Assembly: GCA_036023115.1 (NCBI GenBank)
Contig: JAYKKT010000089.1
Span: 11,000,001 to 11,064,000 of the forward strand
From: Brasenia schreberi
Lineage: Eukaryota > Streptophyta > Magnoliopsida > Nymphaeales > Cabombaceae
Length of the DNA: 64,000 nucleotides
Direction: 5' to 3'
The notes under the pieces were generated by a model that was given only the letters and a program-made list of their open reading frames with translations, did no database searches and was not told the origin of the DNA. The position numbers and the translations under genes were made by a program. Positions 38,821-50,182 of this stretch are shown piece by piece (the stretch's first letter is position 1; every line of letters starts with the position of its first letter).

Positions 38821-40600
38821 AGGTCCGTTTGATCTCAAAGATTGAGCACTAGATATCTTTATGCATTATACACCAAAAGACGTGCATTTACAGCTTTTCA
38901 TATATATATGTCTCATGCTTGCATATCACATTAATTGATCTTATGGCTTCAACGGTAAACACTATTACAAAATGATTGCTTGGTGGAGCTTCACCAAAAA
39001 GAAAATTATATATGTAAGACTCGGAGGTTAGATCCTCAACTCAGCATGATCTACATGATACTGTTCAACTCTTTGAATGTATAGTGGGCATCATTTTGCG
39101 GAACATTTTTACAAGAACCAAGGTGGTTTCGAGCCAAGGATGCGCCCGAGAACGAACAAGGACCTTAGGAATGCAGTCATCAGCACCGGCATTCACGTTT
39201 CTCTTGTGCATGCGTGTTTTTCATGGAAGAATCGATCAAATAGGAGATGCTAGAGACCAGGTAGTGCGTCCTCCCAGGTGAGGCAAAACTAGTTCAATGT
39301 TATCCGCCTGAATTTTTGCTTGTTGAGAGAGAGAGATGCAGCAGAGTGCTTCTTTGTCAAAATTCAACCTTCAAATGTGACTTCAATCTCCATGTCTAAA
39401 AGCCTTCAAATATGTCGGACTGAAGAGATGGATTGTCTAGATTTTTAAAAAAACTTTGAAAGTTGTTTTTTTAAGTACAAACTAATTCCTATTGTTTTCA
39501 CTTTTTTCACTAAATCAGATGTTTTCTCAGTCCAACGGTTCAAACTAGCACGGATGGTCTAACATAAATGTCCAACAACTTTGTGCATGTTATGTATGCA
39601 TGTTTCTACTTAGTTGCGTGCCTTGTTTGACTAATCTGGCTTTTGATGTTTAGAATGGTCAATGTAACTGAAATATAATCTCATAGAAATATCGATGCGT
39701 CTTTTGTATGCGCGTGCATGAATGTGTTTCCTGAAGCTAACACATCATGATGGTCAACGCTGTGGAAAACAATCTTTTCATAGACTTTCAAAATTTTCAT
39801 GCATTGTGCCTCTCTCTCTCTCTCTCACTTAAGTTCGATATCTGTGCGACAGAAAGCTTTTGAAATTGGTAGTCAACACATCGAAGAAGCTCAATCAGGA
39901 AAGTTTGCAATACAAAATATATCCCTTGGCTTTCATCAAGGTGGCGGTCAATTCTGCCCGGATTGCTGGAATCATGTATCAAGCTGACGGGTAATTGTTC
40001 AATGATCATTGAAGAGCTTATGAGAACACTTTTAGAAAGGTTTGAGTATTTTCCTGGAATTCATTTAATGGTACATTGGTTGGCGTATTTTGGCAACTCA
40101 TTAGCAAAAGTTAAAAAAAATAAGGGGCTTTTCTAGATTGAAAGTTCCTTTTACTTCATGATGGTAGCACTATAAATAAATATGAAATAATTAAAAAAGA
40201 TATTATTCGTATTCCTTGCTTCTGTTGTGATTTGCTCTGAATTTTTTTTTACAACAATTATTCTTTATTTAGTATATGCAATTTTGGGTATTTAGTTACG
40301 TTTCAAATTGTTACGATCCATATCCACCTGCAAGGAGACTAGATATAATAAAATTCCACCATGAGGCCTAAATTAAGGAAGTCACCTAAAGCTGGAAGAT
40401 CGGAAATGCGATTGAATAACTGAGAATCAGAAGTGGGAAGCAATTAGGCGACCAGGTGAGCAAGGATGTAACAATTGCATCACGTTGCACCTGACAATCT
40501 CAATACTGCATTTAACTACACGAATGAGATATAAACAGTCCAAAAATGTTCAAAACTATAACGTTACTAAGGAGTGAAGGGAATGAACTAAGTGAACATA
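38821..40600. other. Intergenic DNA, no gene supported
   Basis: Short open frames at 39084-39281 and 39799-39987 (plus) show no domain and have ordinary intergenic composition. A short CT run lies at 39811-39827. Confidence 0.45.
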
Positions 40601-40608
40601 TAAGAGCT

Positions 40609-41243
40609 TCACCGGAATATAAATGGTATGTGCAGCACCATCCACTGCTCCAGCGCTACACTAGAACAAAATATAAATTACTCTATGAATTGAACATCAT
40701 TGAACTAGTGAAGTAGAATAAACATGCATATGATCTTACCACAGATAGCAAAGACCCCTGTTTCAAATTTTCATGGAATGCAAACGCAACTGGTTTTGGC
40801 CTTTCTCCAGGTCCACGGACAAAACCACTGTTTTTTTCACAGAAAAATTAGATGTTAACAGAGCATCAAAGTATTCAACATAACTAGCTACAATTTGCAT
40901 TAGCAAACTAATAAAGGACTGAATGTTGTACGAGAACCTTACATTATTAATGATGAAATAAGGGGCGTCCTCCGAATATCATATACTGCAACAAGGCCAT
41001 AATACTTTTCACCCTGCTCGTTGAATGACACCGCAAGCCTCTCTCCTGTTGCATCCCAAGCAATCATCTCCACACTGTAACTTTGCATAACCGAAGCTTA
41101 GATCATAGAGTTAACGTGAAGTCCTAACATGGAATTATATCTTGTAGAAAGATCAAACAAAATCATCGATCCTATAATAAGATGTCTTTACCTAGACGCC
41201 AGATATGCTAGCTCAGGCAAATCGACTGGTAATAGATGAGAAT
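40609..41243 (-). pseudogene. ALADIN (nuclear pore WD-repeat protein) 3' fragment
   Basis: Four exon pieces on the minus strand, with matching splice phases: 41243-41192, 41074-40943, 40827-40740 and 40655-40609. They read SHLLPVDLPELAYLAS, then VEMIAWDATGERLAVSFNEQ and YDIRRTPLISSLI, then GFVRGPGERPKPVAFAFHEN and LKQGSLLSV, then WSSGWCCTY. This is the C-terminal end of plant ALADIN, a WD40 component of the nuclear pore. The last exon needs one extra base to give the usual Tyr-Pro-x-Ile-Phe ending, and the conserved Cys before WSSGW is Arg. No upstream exons were found on either side of LINE E. It looks like a truncated, decaying copy; a real gene end with a sequencing error is less likely. 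Confidence 0.75.
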
Positions 41244-41249
41244 CTGCAT

Positions 41250-41878
41250 ATAGTTCAAATAAGATGAGACAAAAGCTTTTCAGGATTAGACAACTGTGAG
41301 AGATACGTCTTGATAGGTCCAAATAGTTGCAAAATACAAAGAAAGAAAAGGGAAGGAAAGCAACACATGAAGACAGGATTACATAAGCTGGTTGAAAAAG
41401 CTTCAGATGCAGCAGATAAGATGGGTGTAAGTCTTGAAAATTCGTTTGACATGGGAAACATGAAGGGTTAATGGCTCCAACAACTGAAACAATGACAGTA
41501 ATAGCTTATTCCTTTTGTTAGCAGAGCATTTATGGTCAGAAATTTTTTTTCTAGACATTTGAAGAGATTTAGGTCTCCAAACCTTAACATAATTATTGTT
41601 TGAGCTGTATTCTTGATTATTCCTTTTATTAGCAGAGCAGTTATGGTCAGAAATATTCTTATTAGACTTGTATTCTTCATGGATACAAATGTGGTACTCA
41701 TCTGGGTGTCCCAACAATACACATGTTAAAGAGTATATGGGGTCTCGGGTCTGCTCCTTTATCTATGTTATGTTATGCTCTTTGTAATATATAAGGGTAT
41801 TTTCATCTTTCAAAGTTACAACAACACTATATAATTATTGTTTAAGAATGAAGTAAAAAAGAATGAAGTCAAAATAAT
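41250..41878. other. Sequence between the ALADIN fragment and LINE E
   Basis: Probably old intron of the ALADIN copy. Open minus frames (41461-41255, 41722-41468) do not match ALADIN or any domain I recognise. Contains a repeated phrase 'agcagagca.ttatggtcaga' at about 41522 and 41634, roughly 112 bp apart. Confidence 0.4.
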
Positions 41879-41879
41879 C

Positions 41880-43421
41880 ATAAAAGTATATAAACCATAA
41901 TTTCTACCGACGTATTCAAAAGAATGAAGTCAAAAAGGCTCTTAAACATATGAAGGGTGGTAAATCGATAGGACCACACAATATTCCTATAGAAGTTTGG
42001 AAAATACTAGGAGAAATAGGAATCACTTGGCTCACAAGACTATTTAATGAAATATGGAAAAACCAAAAGATATCCGAGGATTGGAGATCAAGTACACTTA
42101 TACCCATACATATGAACAAGGGAGACATTCAAAATTGTGCGAATTATCGAGGTATCAAGTTAATGAGCCATACTATAAAATTGTGGGAAAGAATTATGGA
42201 ACGTAGGTTAAGACAAATATCAAGTACAACTGAGAACCAATTTGGATTCATGTCAGGTAGATCTACTATTGAAGCGATTCACCTTTTGTGATGCCTTATG
42301 GAATATTTTAGAGTAAAAAAAATACTCACATGATATTTATTGATCTAGAAAAAGCTTATGATAGGGTACCGAGGGAGGTTCTTTGGAGAACTTTGGAAAA
42401 AAGAGGTATCCCATTGACATACATTAACCTTATAAGAGACATGTACGATGGTGCAAAAACATGTGTGAGGACTCATAAAGGAATGGCGGAGTTCTTTGAA
42501 GTTAATATTGGGTTACATCAAGGATCAACTTTAAGTCCATACTTATTTATAATGGTGATTGATGAGTTAACAAAACATATTCAAGATGAAGTGCCTTGGT
42601 GTATGTTATTTGCATATGACATTGTGTTAGTGGAAGAGTCTAACGGAAAAGTTAATAGAAAATTAGAACTATGGAGAGAAACATTAGAAAGCAAAGGCCT
42701 CCGACTTAGTAGAACAAAGACGGAATATATGGAATATAAGTTTGATCATTTGGATACTTCAAAGGACATAAACATTAAAATCGGCACACATTGCATCCCC
42801 CAAAAGGAAAGTTTTAAATACCTAGAGTCAATTTTTCAAAGTGATGGAAGAATTGATAGAGATGTTACGCATAAAATTAATGCTAGTTGGTTAAAATAAA
42901 GAGGAGCATCAGATATTTTTTGTGATAAGAAGATGTCATTAAAGTTAAAAGGTAAATATTATAGAGCAACAATTAGACCTGTCATGTTTTATGGTTCTGA
43001 GTGTTGGGCAGTTAACCATTAACATGTACAAAAGATGTTTGTGACGGAAATGAAGATGTTGAGATGGATGAGTGGTCATACAAGAAAAGATCATATACAT
43101 AATGAGGTTATTAGAAACAAATTAGGAGTGGCACCAATAGAGGATAAAATGAGAGAACATCGTTTAAGATTGGTTTGGACATATAGAAAGAAGATCAGAA
43201 GAAGAACCTTTAAGAAAGTATGAAAAACTAAATTTGGAAAGTATTAAAAGAAGTAGAGGACGACCACAAAAGTGTTGGAAAGAAACAATAAAGAATGATC
43301 TAGCTTATTGTGATTTAACTGCTAACATAACACATGATAGAGCTTGGTGGAAACAAAGAATCCATGTAGCCGACCCCGGCTAGTATGGGAAAATGCTTAG
43401 TTGTTGTTTGTTGTTGTTGTA
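41880..43421 (+). mobile_element. RTE-like LINE copy E, 5'-truncated
   Basis: Starts abruptly in the linker region and runs through RT to the 3' end with TTG repeats at about 43400-43420. It is the best-preserved RT in the window: open 41950-42291, 42330-42899 and 43035-43223. These carry [41 protein letters not shown] and [21 protein letters not shown] single stop (42290), an in-frame shift at about 42310 and a catalytic box reading FAYDIVLV instead of FADDIVLV make it inactive. The target duplication is not clean. Confidence 0.9.
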
Positions 43422-43499
43422 TCAAATCTTATGATTGAGTTGTCAGTTAATCCTCAACCTTACATGCACAATCTGAACCCTATATAAAACTATAAACAA

Positions 43500-43814
43500 C
43501 CTCATTAAGACATATATATATATATATATTCACTATAAACATCATGTATATATAAGTAATACAAATATTTTTTTTCAGTTGACAAAATACTCTCAGTAGA
43601 TGTTACAATCTTTAAACTCAAGTTATAAAACTATTAAACCAAGAGCACATTATCGGTTTTGTTAATAATATGTAAGGGTTATAGTATATGCACCTCAGTG
43701 ATCATCCAAATGAACGCAACTGAATCTGAATAACATGATGCTCTAATGCAAATGTAATCCCCTTTTGCAGAACTAGTAAGATAACATAAGTAATATAAAT
43801 ATGTATATGTGTGT

Positions 43815-43852
<38 letters not shown>

Positions 43853-43928
43853 GCATATATGCATATCTAAATATACACAAACATGTATCCATATATGTAT
43901 ATATATGTATACATAGATGCGCATACAT

Positions 43929-43962
<34 letters not shown>

Positions 43963-43965
43963 GAA
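43500..43965. repeat. TA/CA microsatellites with a short spacer
   Basis: TA repeats at about 43511-43530 and compound TA/CA/TG runs at 43800-43962. Open frames here are repeat artefacts. Confidence 0.85.
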
Positions 43966-44029
43966 AAACGTCTCATACCTTTTATGACATCCATGCCAAA
44001 CTTTACATTTTCAATCTTTTCATTTTGAA

Positions 44030-45590
44030 CTAATTATTAAAATCACAATGTTATGATCTCTTTCAACTCTTCTTGTAACCAAATCAAGTCATCATGATTG
44101 CAAAACATTTCATTAATTTCAAATACTAATGAATAATCAATTCTATCAGCATTTTATGCATAACTATCCATTTCTTTGTTAGTATTATATTTAATTTCTT
44201 GTCCATTATTCGACAATTTGCATCAAAAGCCAAAAGTATTTTTTATTTTAAATGAAACAAACAAGGACCCGTATAGGCTTGTCATGTGAAGACTAAACCA
44301 TTACTCTATTGCCTAATGGAGCTACAGCTCGAATACACCTACACATATTTCAGCCTTGAGCATAGACTTATGCAGTCGCATTTGATTCATAGCCCAAACG
44401 CGTCAAAGGACATCTAGGTCGGAGGATTAGTCATGCTCATCTATGCCTGAGCTTGAAATCAGATGTGTCCATGTGCATCCCTATTCTATGTCAAACTTTG
44501 TACAAGATATGCAAAAAAAGGAAGATGGAAAGAGTAGAGAAAAGGAGAAAGAGAAGGACAAGGGGGAAAGAGTTGTTGCACTATTTGAATGCATGCAAGT
44601 AAGCTCTAGTGAACAACAAAGAGAGAGGGTTGGGAGAATGAGAAGATAGAGGAGAGAGTAATAAATTAGGAAAGAGAAGGAGAAACCAACGGAGAGAAAA
44701 AAATGGTATTTTGAGTAGAAAAGGTATTAGGAGTGTATGGATAGTAAAAGAGGATATGCGTGTATAAGTATATAATATAAATTCTACAGCTTCAACTCTA
44801 TTCCATGATAAATTTAGCCATGAAAGTAAAAGTATAAGATTACATAGCACTCTCATCCTAACCTTCATATCAACTAATAGTTATGATAGAGGCATTGCCT
44901 TCTCGTTATGTCCTTAGATGAGATTCATATTGGATGTAAAAGTCGGTTGTCTTCAGCTCGTTTAGCTCGTAAACGTAATGATTTTGGACACACCTTACCA
45001 GCGGGACGGACTATGAAATAAGTCATATCACTTTTTAAAGTGGGACGGACTATGAAATATACACGTAGATTCAATCGAGGATCCAAAAGTTGACATGTAA
45101 GCGGCCTTAGTAAGAACTTATTGTGATAACAAAGATGTGTATAATGAGCAAAGTAAGCATTATTTTCTAAGATGAAACCTCAAAAACTGTTGGATACTGT
45201 GAATGGAGGTCGAAGAAGTTTTGAACAAGTTGAGTGGTCATGAAGGAAGAGCCTCTGTTTTGTACCAGGAACCTACAAGTCCTTGGGCTTATTATGCGCT
45301 TCGAAGGAGTGGGGAAAATAGATAGTAATATCCTTATTATGTTGTAAATAAAGCATGTGTCTAAAAGATGGCACTCTCTTTCTCCTAAGTTTGTATAACA
45401 TCAGTATTTCAAAGTTTAAAGTCTCTTTAGTGTCTTATACGTAATTATGACATTCTTTAATGATTAATTTACAAAATGACTTGCATGTGTATTATTCTTT
45501 TTTGCAAAGGACCGGCCAAAGGTAGGCACCAATTTGTAAAATATAATAAAGTGGAGATCTTGCTAAAGTTTGATGATACTCATGTATGTG
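44030..45590. other. Intergenic DNA, no gene
   Basis: Purine-rich at 44515-44700. A 'gggacggactatgaaat' phrase occurs twice at about 45001 and 45043. No domain found in any frame. Confidence 0.45.
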
Positions 45591-45605
45591 TGTGAGAGAA
45601 AGCAT

Positions 45606-45800
45606 AGTTCATACCCTTTATCATGCTCAATCCACTATCATTTCTATCATTTAATCGGTACGATTATAGATAGAGATTTGAATTAAAAAAGTAAAAGGTA
45701 TGAAGTATGTTGTATTTAATGCATGCTCTATGTTTTATCACCTTAACCATAATGATAAAGTGGATTTGAGCATGAATTTATATGAACATTTACAATTTTT
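45606..45800. mobile_element. MITE-like element with inverted ends
   Basis: 'tcatgctcaatccactatc' near 45630 is inverted as 'gataaagtggatttgagcatg' near 45755, enclosing about 100 bp of non-coding DNA. Outer parts ('agttcatac' and 'atatgaac') also pair. Target duplication not identified. Confidence 0.5.
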
Positions 45801-46097
45801 CCTATATATACATGTTTCTCTTTGCATAACAAAATCGAGTAGCTGGTGTATTTGTTCCTATATATCAAACTCACAACCTTCAATCAAAGTTTCTTTTAAG
45901 ACGAGGAGAGCCATAGCTCCTAGAAACATATTTGAAAGTAAATAGCTAGAAAAAAATACTATCCACATATTGAATATGTGATGGAGGAAAATAAAAATTC
46001 GTGTTCCCTTCTCAAAAGAACCCTAAAAGTTGCACTCAAAAGCTAGACTTTACATAAACTAGACTAAATATATACACATATATACATATACATACAT

Positions 46098-46200
46098 GGC
46101 AAGCAATAATTTACCTGGCTTGGGGGTTGACTTATAAGTTGAACGTCATGTGTTCGATACCTAGGCTTCAACCTCCTCATTTTATCTGAAAGAAAAATGT
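46098..46200 (+). mobile_element. SINE copy, subfamily 1
   Basis: 'caataatttacctggcttgg' (A box), 'cgtcatgtgttcgatacc' (B box), then 'ggcttcaacctcctcatt' and an A-rich end. Confidence 0.65.
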
Positions 46201-46609
46201 TCATGCTTTTCGTATCTGTAATGAGCAACCTCATGTTCAGCTCATTTAGCTCGCAGCTCACCTTCTTATGAGATCGGCTCGTTGAGTTGGTTTTCAGGCC
46301 TCATAAAAGTTTCTCATGCACGTTTTCAAGCCAGAAACGTAAGCCGGCATGTCACGTGGGACATAATGCGTGCATGGTGCGTGCCTTTTGCAAACACATG
46401 CTTGAGATGATTCTTGCACGCCATAGATTACTATATTCTCTTGACCATCTACATTGCGTGTCACAGGGACACGCAACTTAGACGAGTCCTCAAGGTGTGG
46501 CTGGCATGATCCTCTCTGGGACAAGTTTCTGGGATTTATTTGACATGAATTACGAGAAATCAACTCATTCTTTATTTGATAAGAGTAGAGTTTGCATTTC
46601 TTTCTATTT

Positions 46610-46955
46610 AGACATGTTGGGTTCCGAGTAAACCAGAATTAGTGGTTTCAAACTGTCTATTCAGACAGAAACCAAATTGAATCGGGACTAGGCTGGTTTT
46701 GTTTTAGTACAGAACAATCGCTTTCCAGTTCCGGTTTGGATCCTAAACTACTCGAAACCTGAAAAAATATTATTTTTTTGAAATTAAAATAATAAAAATA
46801 TGAAACATATACGTCTTGAAAGCGATGATTCCGATTCTATGAAAGGTGGAACTGGAACCAAATTGGGAAGTATGGATTGATTGGTTCATAGACTGATTCA
46901 TTTTCAATTGAAACTGCAAGACCGGTTCCAAACTGGTCATGTTTAATTCAAACAA
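46610..46955. repeat. GGTTCC-rich dispersed element with AT-rich core
   Basis: Two arms rich in 'ggttcc/ggaacc' and 'ggtttc/gaaacc' flank an AT core 'gaaattaaaataataaaaat'. The same core and arms recur at 58590-58800, with 'cttgaaagc' or 'attgaaagc' after the core in both. Non-coding. Likely a small non-autonomous element, but ends and target duplication were not fixed. Confidence 0.5.
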
Positions 46956-47136
46956 CCCATCTCAGCGGGCCATGTCTACTTCTATTAAAACCTTGCTTTT
47001 GTGCATTTAATTACTAAAAAATTGCGTTCTAGTCAACAAATAATTCAAAATTCGTGTTTTTTTCCGTAATTTTGTGAATGCGATATTTACATATTTCCAT
47101 TGTCATAATCCGTAGTAAAAGTTTGTGGTCGTGACA

Positions 47137-47235
47137 CCACGGACAATAGCTCACCTGGCTAACACATTGGCTCACAACATGATGGTCGTGAGTTCTATAC
47201 CTGGGGAGTGCATCTGGCATCTGCCAAAAAGAAAG
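47137..47235 (+). mobile_element. SINE copy, subfamily 1, well preserved
   Basis: 'caatagctcacctggctaac' (A box), 'ggtcgtgagttctatacc' (B box), then 'gcatctggcatctgcc' and an A/G-rich end. Confidence 0.7.
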
Positions 47236-47277
47236 AAGCCAGAGAGTTGCCATTAAAGTGTTGATGACCTCGCACCC

Positions 47278-47350
47278 AGAACATTAGCTCAACGACAGGG
47301 CGCTCTAGTGCCATTGCTGCTAGTGGGGAGTTTTGAAACTGCAAGGCCTT
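47278..47350 (+). mobile_element. SINE fragment, subfamily 2
   Basis: 'cattagctcaacgacaggg' followed by 'gctgctagtggggagtt', matching the copies at 17545 and 63505. Confidence 0.5.
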
Positions 47351-47359
47351 GGTGAACTC

Positions 47360-48380
47360 TCGGGACCAACCGACCGATGGACTGACCGGTGGTGGAGGCA
47401 GGGACCGGCCGTCAGATGGCTGGTCTCGAAGTTTAGTTGATTAAAGTATGGTAAAATTTTGTACAAGACCCTATCTAAGTATTGCTGACCATGCTTGACT
47501 GGACCCAACCCAGAGTTGGGTACATGTTATCCATCTCTCTGACCCCCAGCTTGAGTCTGGGTTGTAATTTGAAACCACCTGCACAGGTAGGTCTGCCCCG
47601 GTCAACCATTCTCAGCTTCACCGAGTCACAACTCTGTTTGGATCTTGAATCCAGCTTAACCGGGTATAGGTACAAATCGAGATCCAAATCTAGAGGAGCC
47701 CGAACTGATTATTGGTTTGCACCCATATATCTCAATTAATCGGAATTATAAATTACAAATTGAGATCCAAATCACTCGGTTACCGTGCCTGATAATGGAT
47801 AAGAGTTACAAATCGGAATTAATTTTTACTGAAATATGGCCTTGGTTTTTGGAATAGAATTCGGTCACTATCTGTAAATCCGGATTTATCTGATACCCTT
47901 TCAGTTACTTACTCTGGGTAATTTGGATTTAGCCAAGAAATTGGATACGATTAATAATCGGACTGGGATATGGTTTTGGATTTCGAATTACATGTATGAT
48001 GGATATCCAAATCCAACTGGATAGGAGATCAGTGGATTCAGCTAAACTGTTTTCCCATCTGAGTTTATTATCTAACATCTCAATCAAATCGGAGCATCCT
48101 AAAATACCGGATCTGGGCTTCACCCATTTGGCTCTAAACTGATTGTGCACACATACTTCCATCGTGTCGTGTCCCTAATTTGATTCTTTCCATAGGAAAA
48201 TGCACCAAGAAAGACAATTCTTGTGCCACTAAAGCATTTTTTTTATCTCGTGTCGTGTCCGTTAATTTGTTAAGTTTCGCTGGATAATGACTCATTTTTG
48301 TGTCGATACGTCGTGCAAGCGGACCGGGTCTGTCAGTAGTTTGGATACTAGATCACTAACTTTGATTTATTGTTTAAAGA
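47360..48380. other. Intergenic DNA upstream of the CDP-DAG synthase gene
   Basis: No gene supported. Contains degenerate 'cggatttg/caaatccg'-type short repeats at 47620-48000. Confidence 0.4.
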
Positions 48381-48444
48381 GAGAGACACTCTGAAGCGAA
48401 CATGCAATCGATGAGCGTCGGAGAGCGGATCTCCACGTCTTAAG
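48380..48444 (+). promoter_or_regulatory. Probable first, non-coding exon of the CDP-DAG synthase gene
   Basis: A GA-rich leader start at about 48380 is followed by a short upstream ORF (48402-48443, 13 codons plus stop) and then a donor-like 'cttaag/gttagc'. The next acceptor-like site is at about 50114 ('aaccttcag'), which would make a leader intron of about 1.7 kb. This is inferred by analogy with plant leader introns. Confidence 0.4.
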
Positions 48445-50182
48445 GTTAGCCTCTGTATTCCTTCTCTTGTTTCAATCACTTTCCTTGTTTCGTTGTTCAA
48501 TACAATTCGAATTTTGCTGTCGCAAAAATGTTAGTTAATTCAATCGCGTCGTCTCTTACGCAGACGCAAAAGGAAAACATTTTAAAGTCCTTCATTGTCT
48601 CCATTTTCTTCAAAAGATCAAATGATTTTCCGTTCTTTTAAAATTTATTTGATGAGTGCGGAATCACTTTGCAAGCCCTAAATATAGGTAGATTACTTTC
48701 TGCGTATCTCTAAAAGGTTTATATTCTTCTCCCTTTTGTGGATCTCATAGCGCTTTGATTTTTACTCGCGGAGTTCTTATTTGGGTCATATAATGTGAGT
48801 CCCGCCGTTGTTAGTTCACCTCTTACTGATTTCTCGCATACCCATTTGGAGTTTTGTGTTTTTCTTTCTGTTGAGCGAAAAAATCCAAAGAGTTTTTGGA
48901 GGAGAATTTTGTTTCTACAGGAGGACCTGCTTAAACCCTCGTTTTTTAACTTGGGGTTATAAACTTTTCTGTTGATTCTTTTTTCGGATTTTATTCATTT
49001 GTGACAACGTAATTCGGCATTGGGTGTTTGAAATCTTCAGGAAAGCGGGGAATCCCAATTCCGGTGAATTTTGTGCGCGACCTTCTTTGATTTAAAAAGA
49101 GAAAACCTGGAAAAGTTTTTTGGTTGTCTTTTCATATGTTTTTAAATGTTCTACTGAAAAAGTTGAGCTTTCTTTTGCCAATGTGCTGGTAATGATGTTT
49201 GCCATCTTGCTTTTCGACTATTTTGCATGATTTAGAGCAGGCATCATCTTGTGTTTGTATTTATTGCATTTCTTTCTCTCCTTGACCTAGTGCGACGTCT
49301 GAGGAATCCTGAGTGAGTATCGACTTAACAACCATGTATCTGTCGGCCTTTTTTGTTCTCCCTTCTTATTTTTTTGGTGGGTTTTGTTCTATCTCAATGC
49401 CAAATATTCTCCAGTTAGTCCAGAATCCATGAACTGGATTGGTTATACTTTTGCATTGTCTTTAAAATTTTGTTTGGTCTTCGCTGAATAGGAAAACGTT
49501 TGAGGAAATAATTACTCCTTTGTTTACTTTTCTTTTAATTTTCCCAAGCATATAGTCTTTGAAGAAATTTGGTCTGTTCTTGGTTCATTGCGTCCAGGAT
49601 GGCATTTGTTGTGAAGAATTGAAAATCAATCAAGTTTTGAATACTGCAAAGTGGAAAACAAAGAAAGTTGATTTTGTATTTCTTGTTGTACCAATGTCAC
49701 ACGAGCTAGTAGTTCAATTTTCCTGTCCAATCATAATAAAACATCTTCTTCCAATAATTTTGCATGTTATGATTGAAACCATATGCAGAAACTGAAACAA
49801 GCAAAAAAACACAACCAAAAATGTAAAAGATTGAATATTCATAAACTGATAATATCATTGTAATTTTTCCTCCAAGTATGATTGCAACTATATTTTTTAT
49901 GCATGGTTTTATCCCCTTTTGCTGCTACTCATAAGGGGAAAAAACTGATAACTATCTGTCCTTTTTCGGAAGTTATTGTACCCTCATGTGGTGGTTTTAT
50001 GTTTTACTGCAATCTAGAATATTCTGTTAATTCTTATGACTATGTCAATCTCTGGTTCTTTTTCCGTAAGAGTAACATGATATTAATTAGTTTGCCTCTT
50101 TTCTTAACCTTCAGTTATAAGGCTCCCTGTGTCTCATCATGCAAAATGCCTTGCTCTGTTTGTGCCCGGTTACTTAGAACCA

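Noticed and set aside
44443..44649. Lys/Glu-rich short open frame
   Set aside because: Arises from a purine-rich stretch at 44515-44700; no start context or homology.
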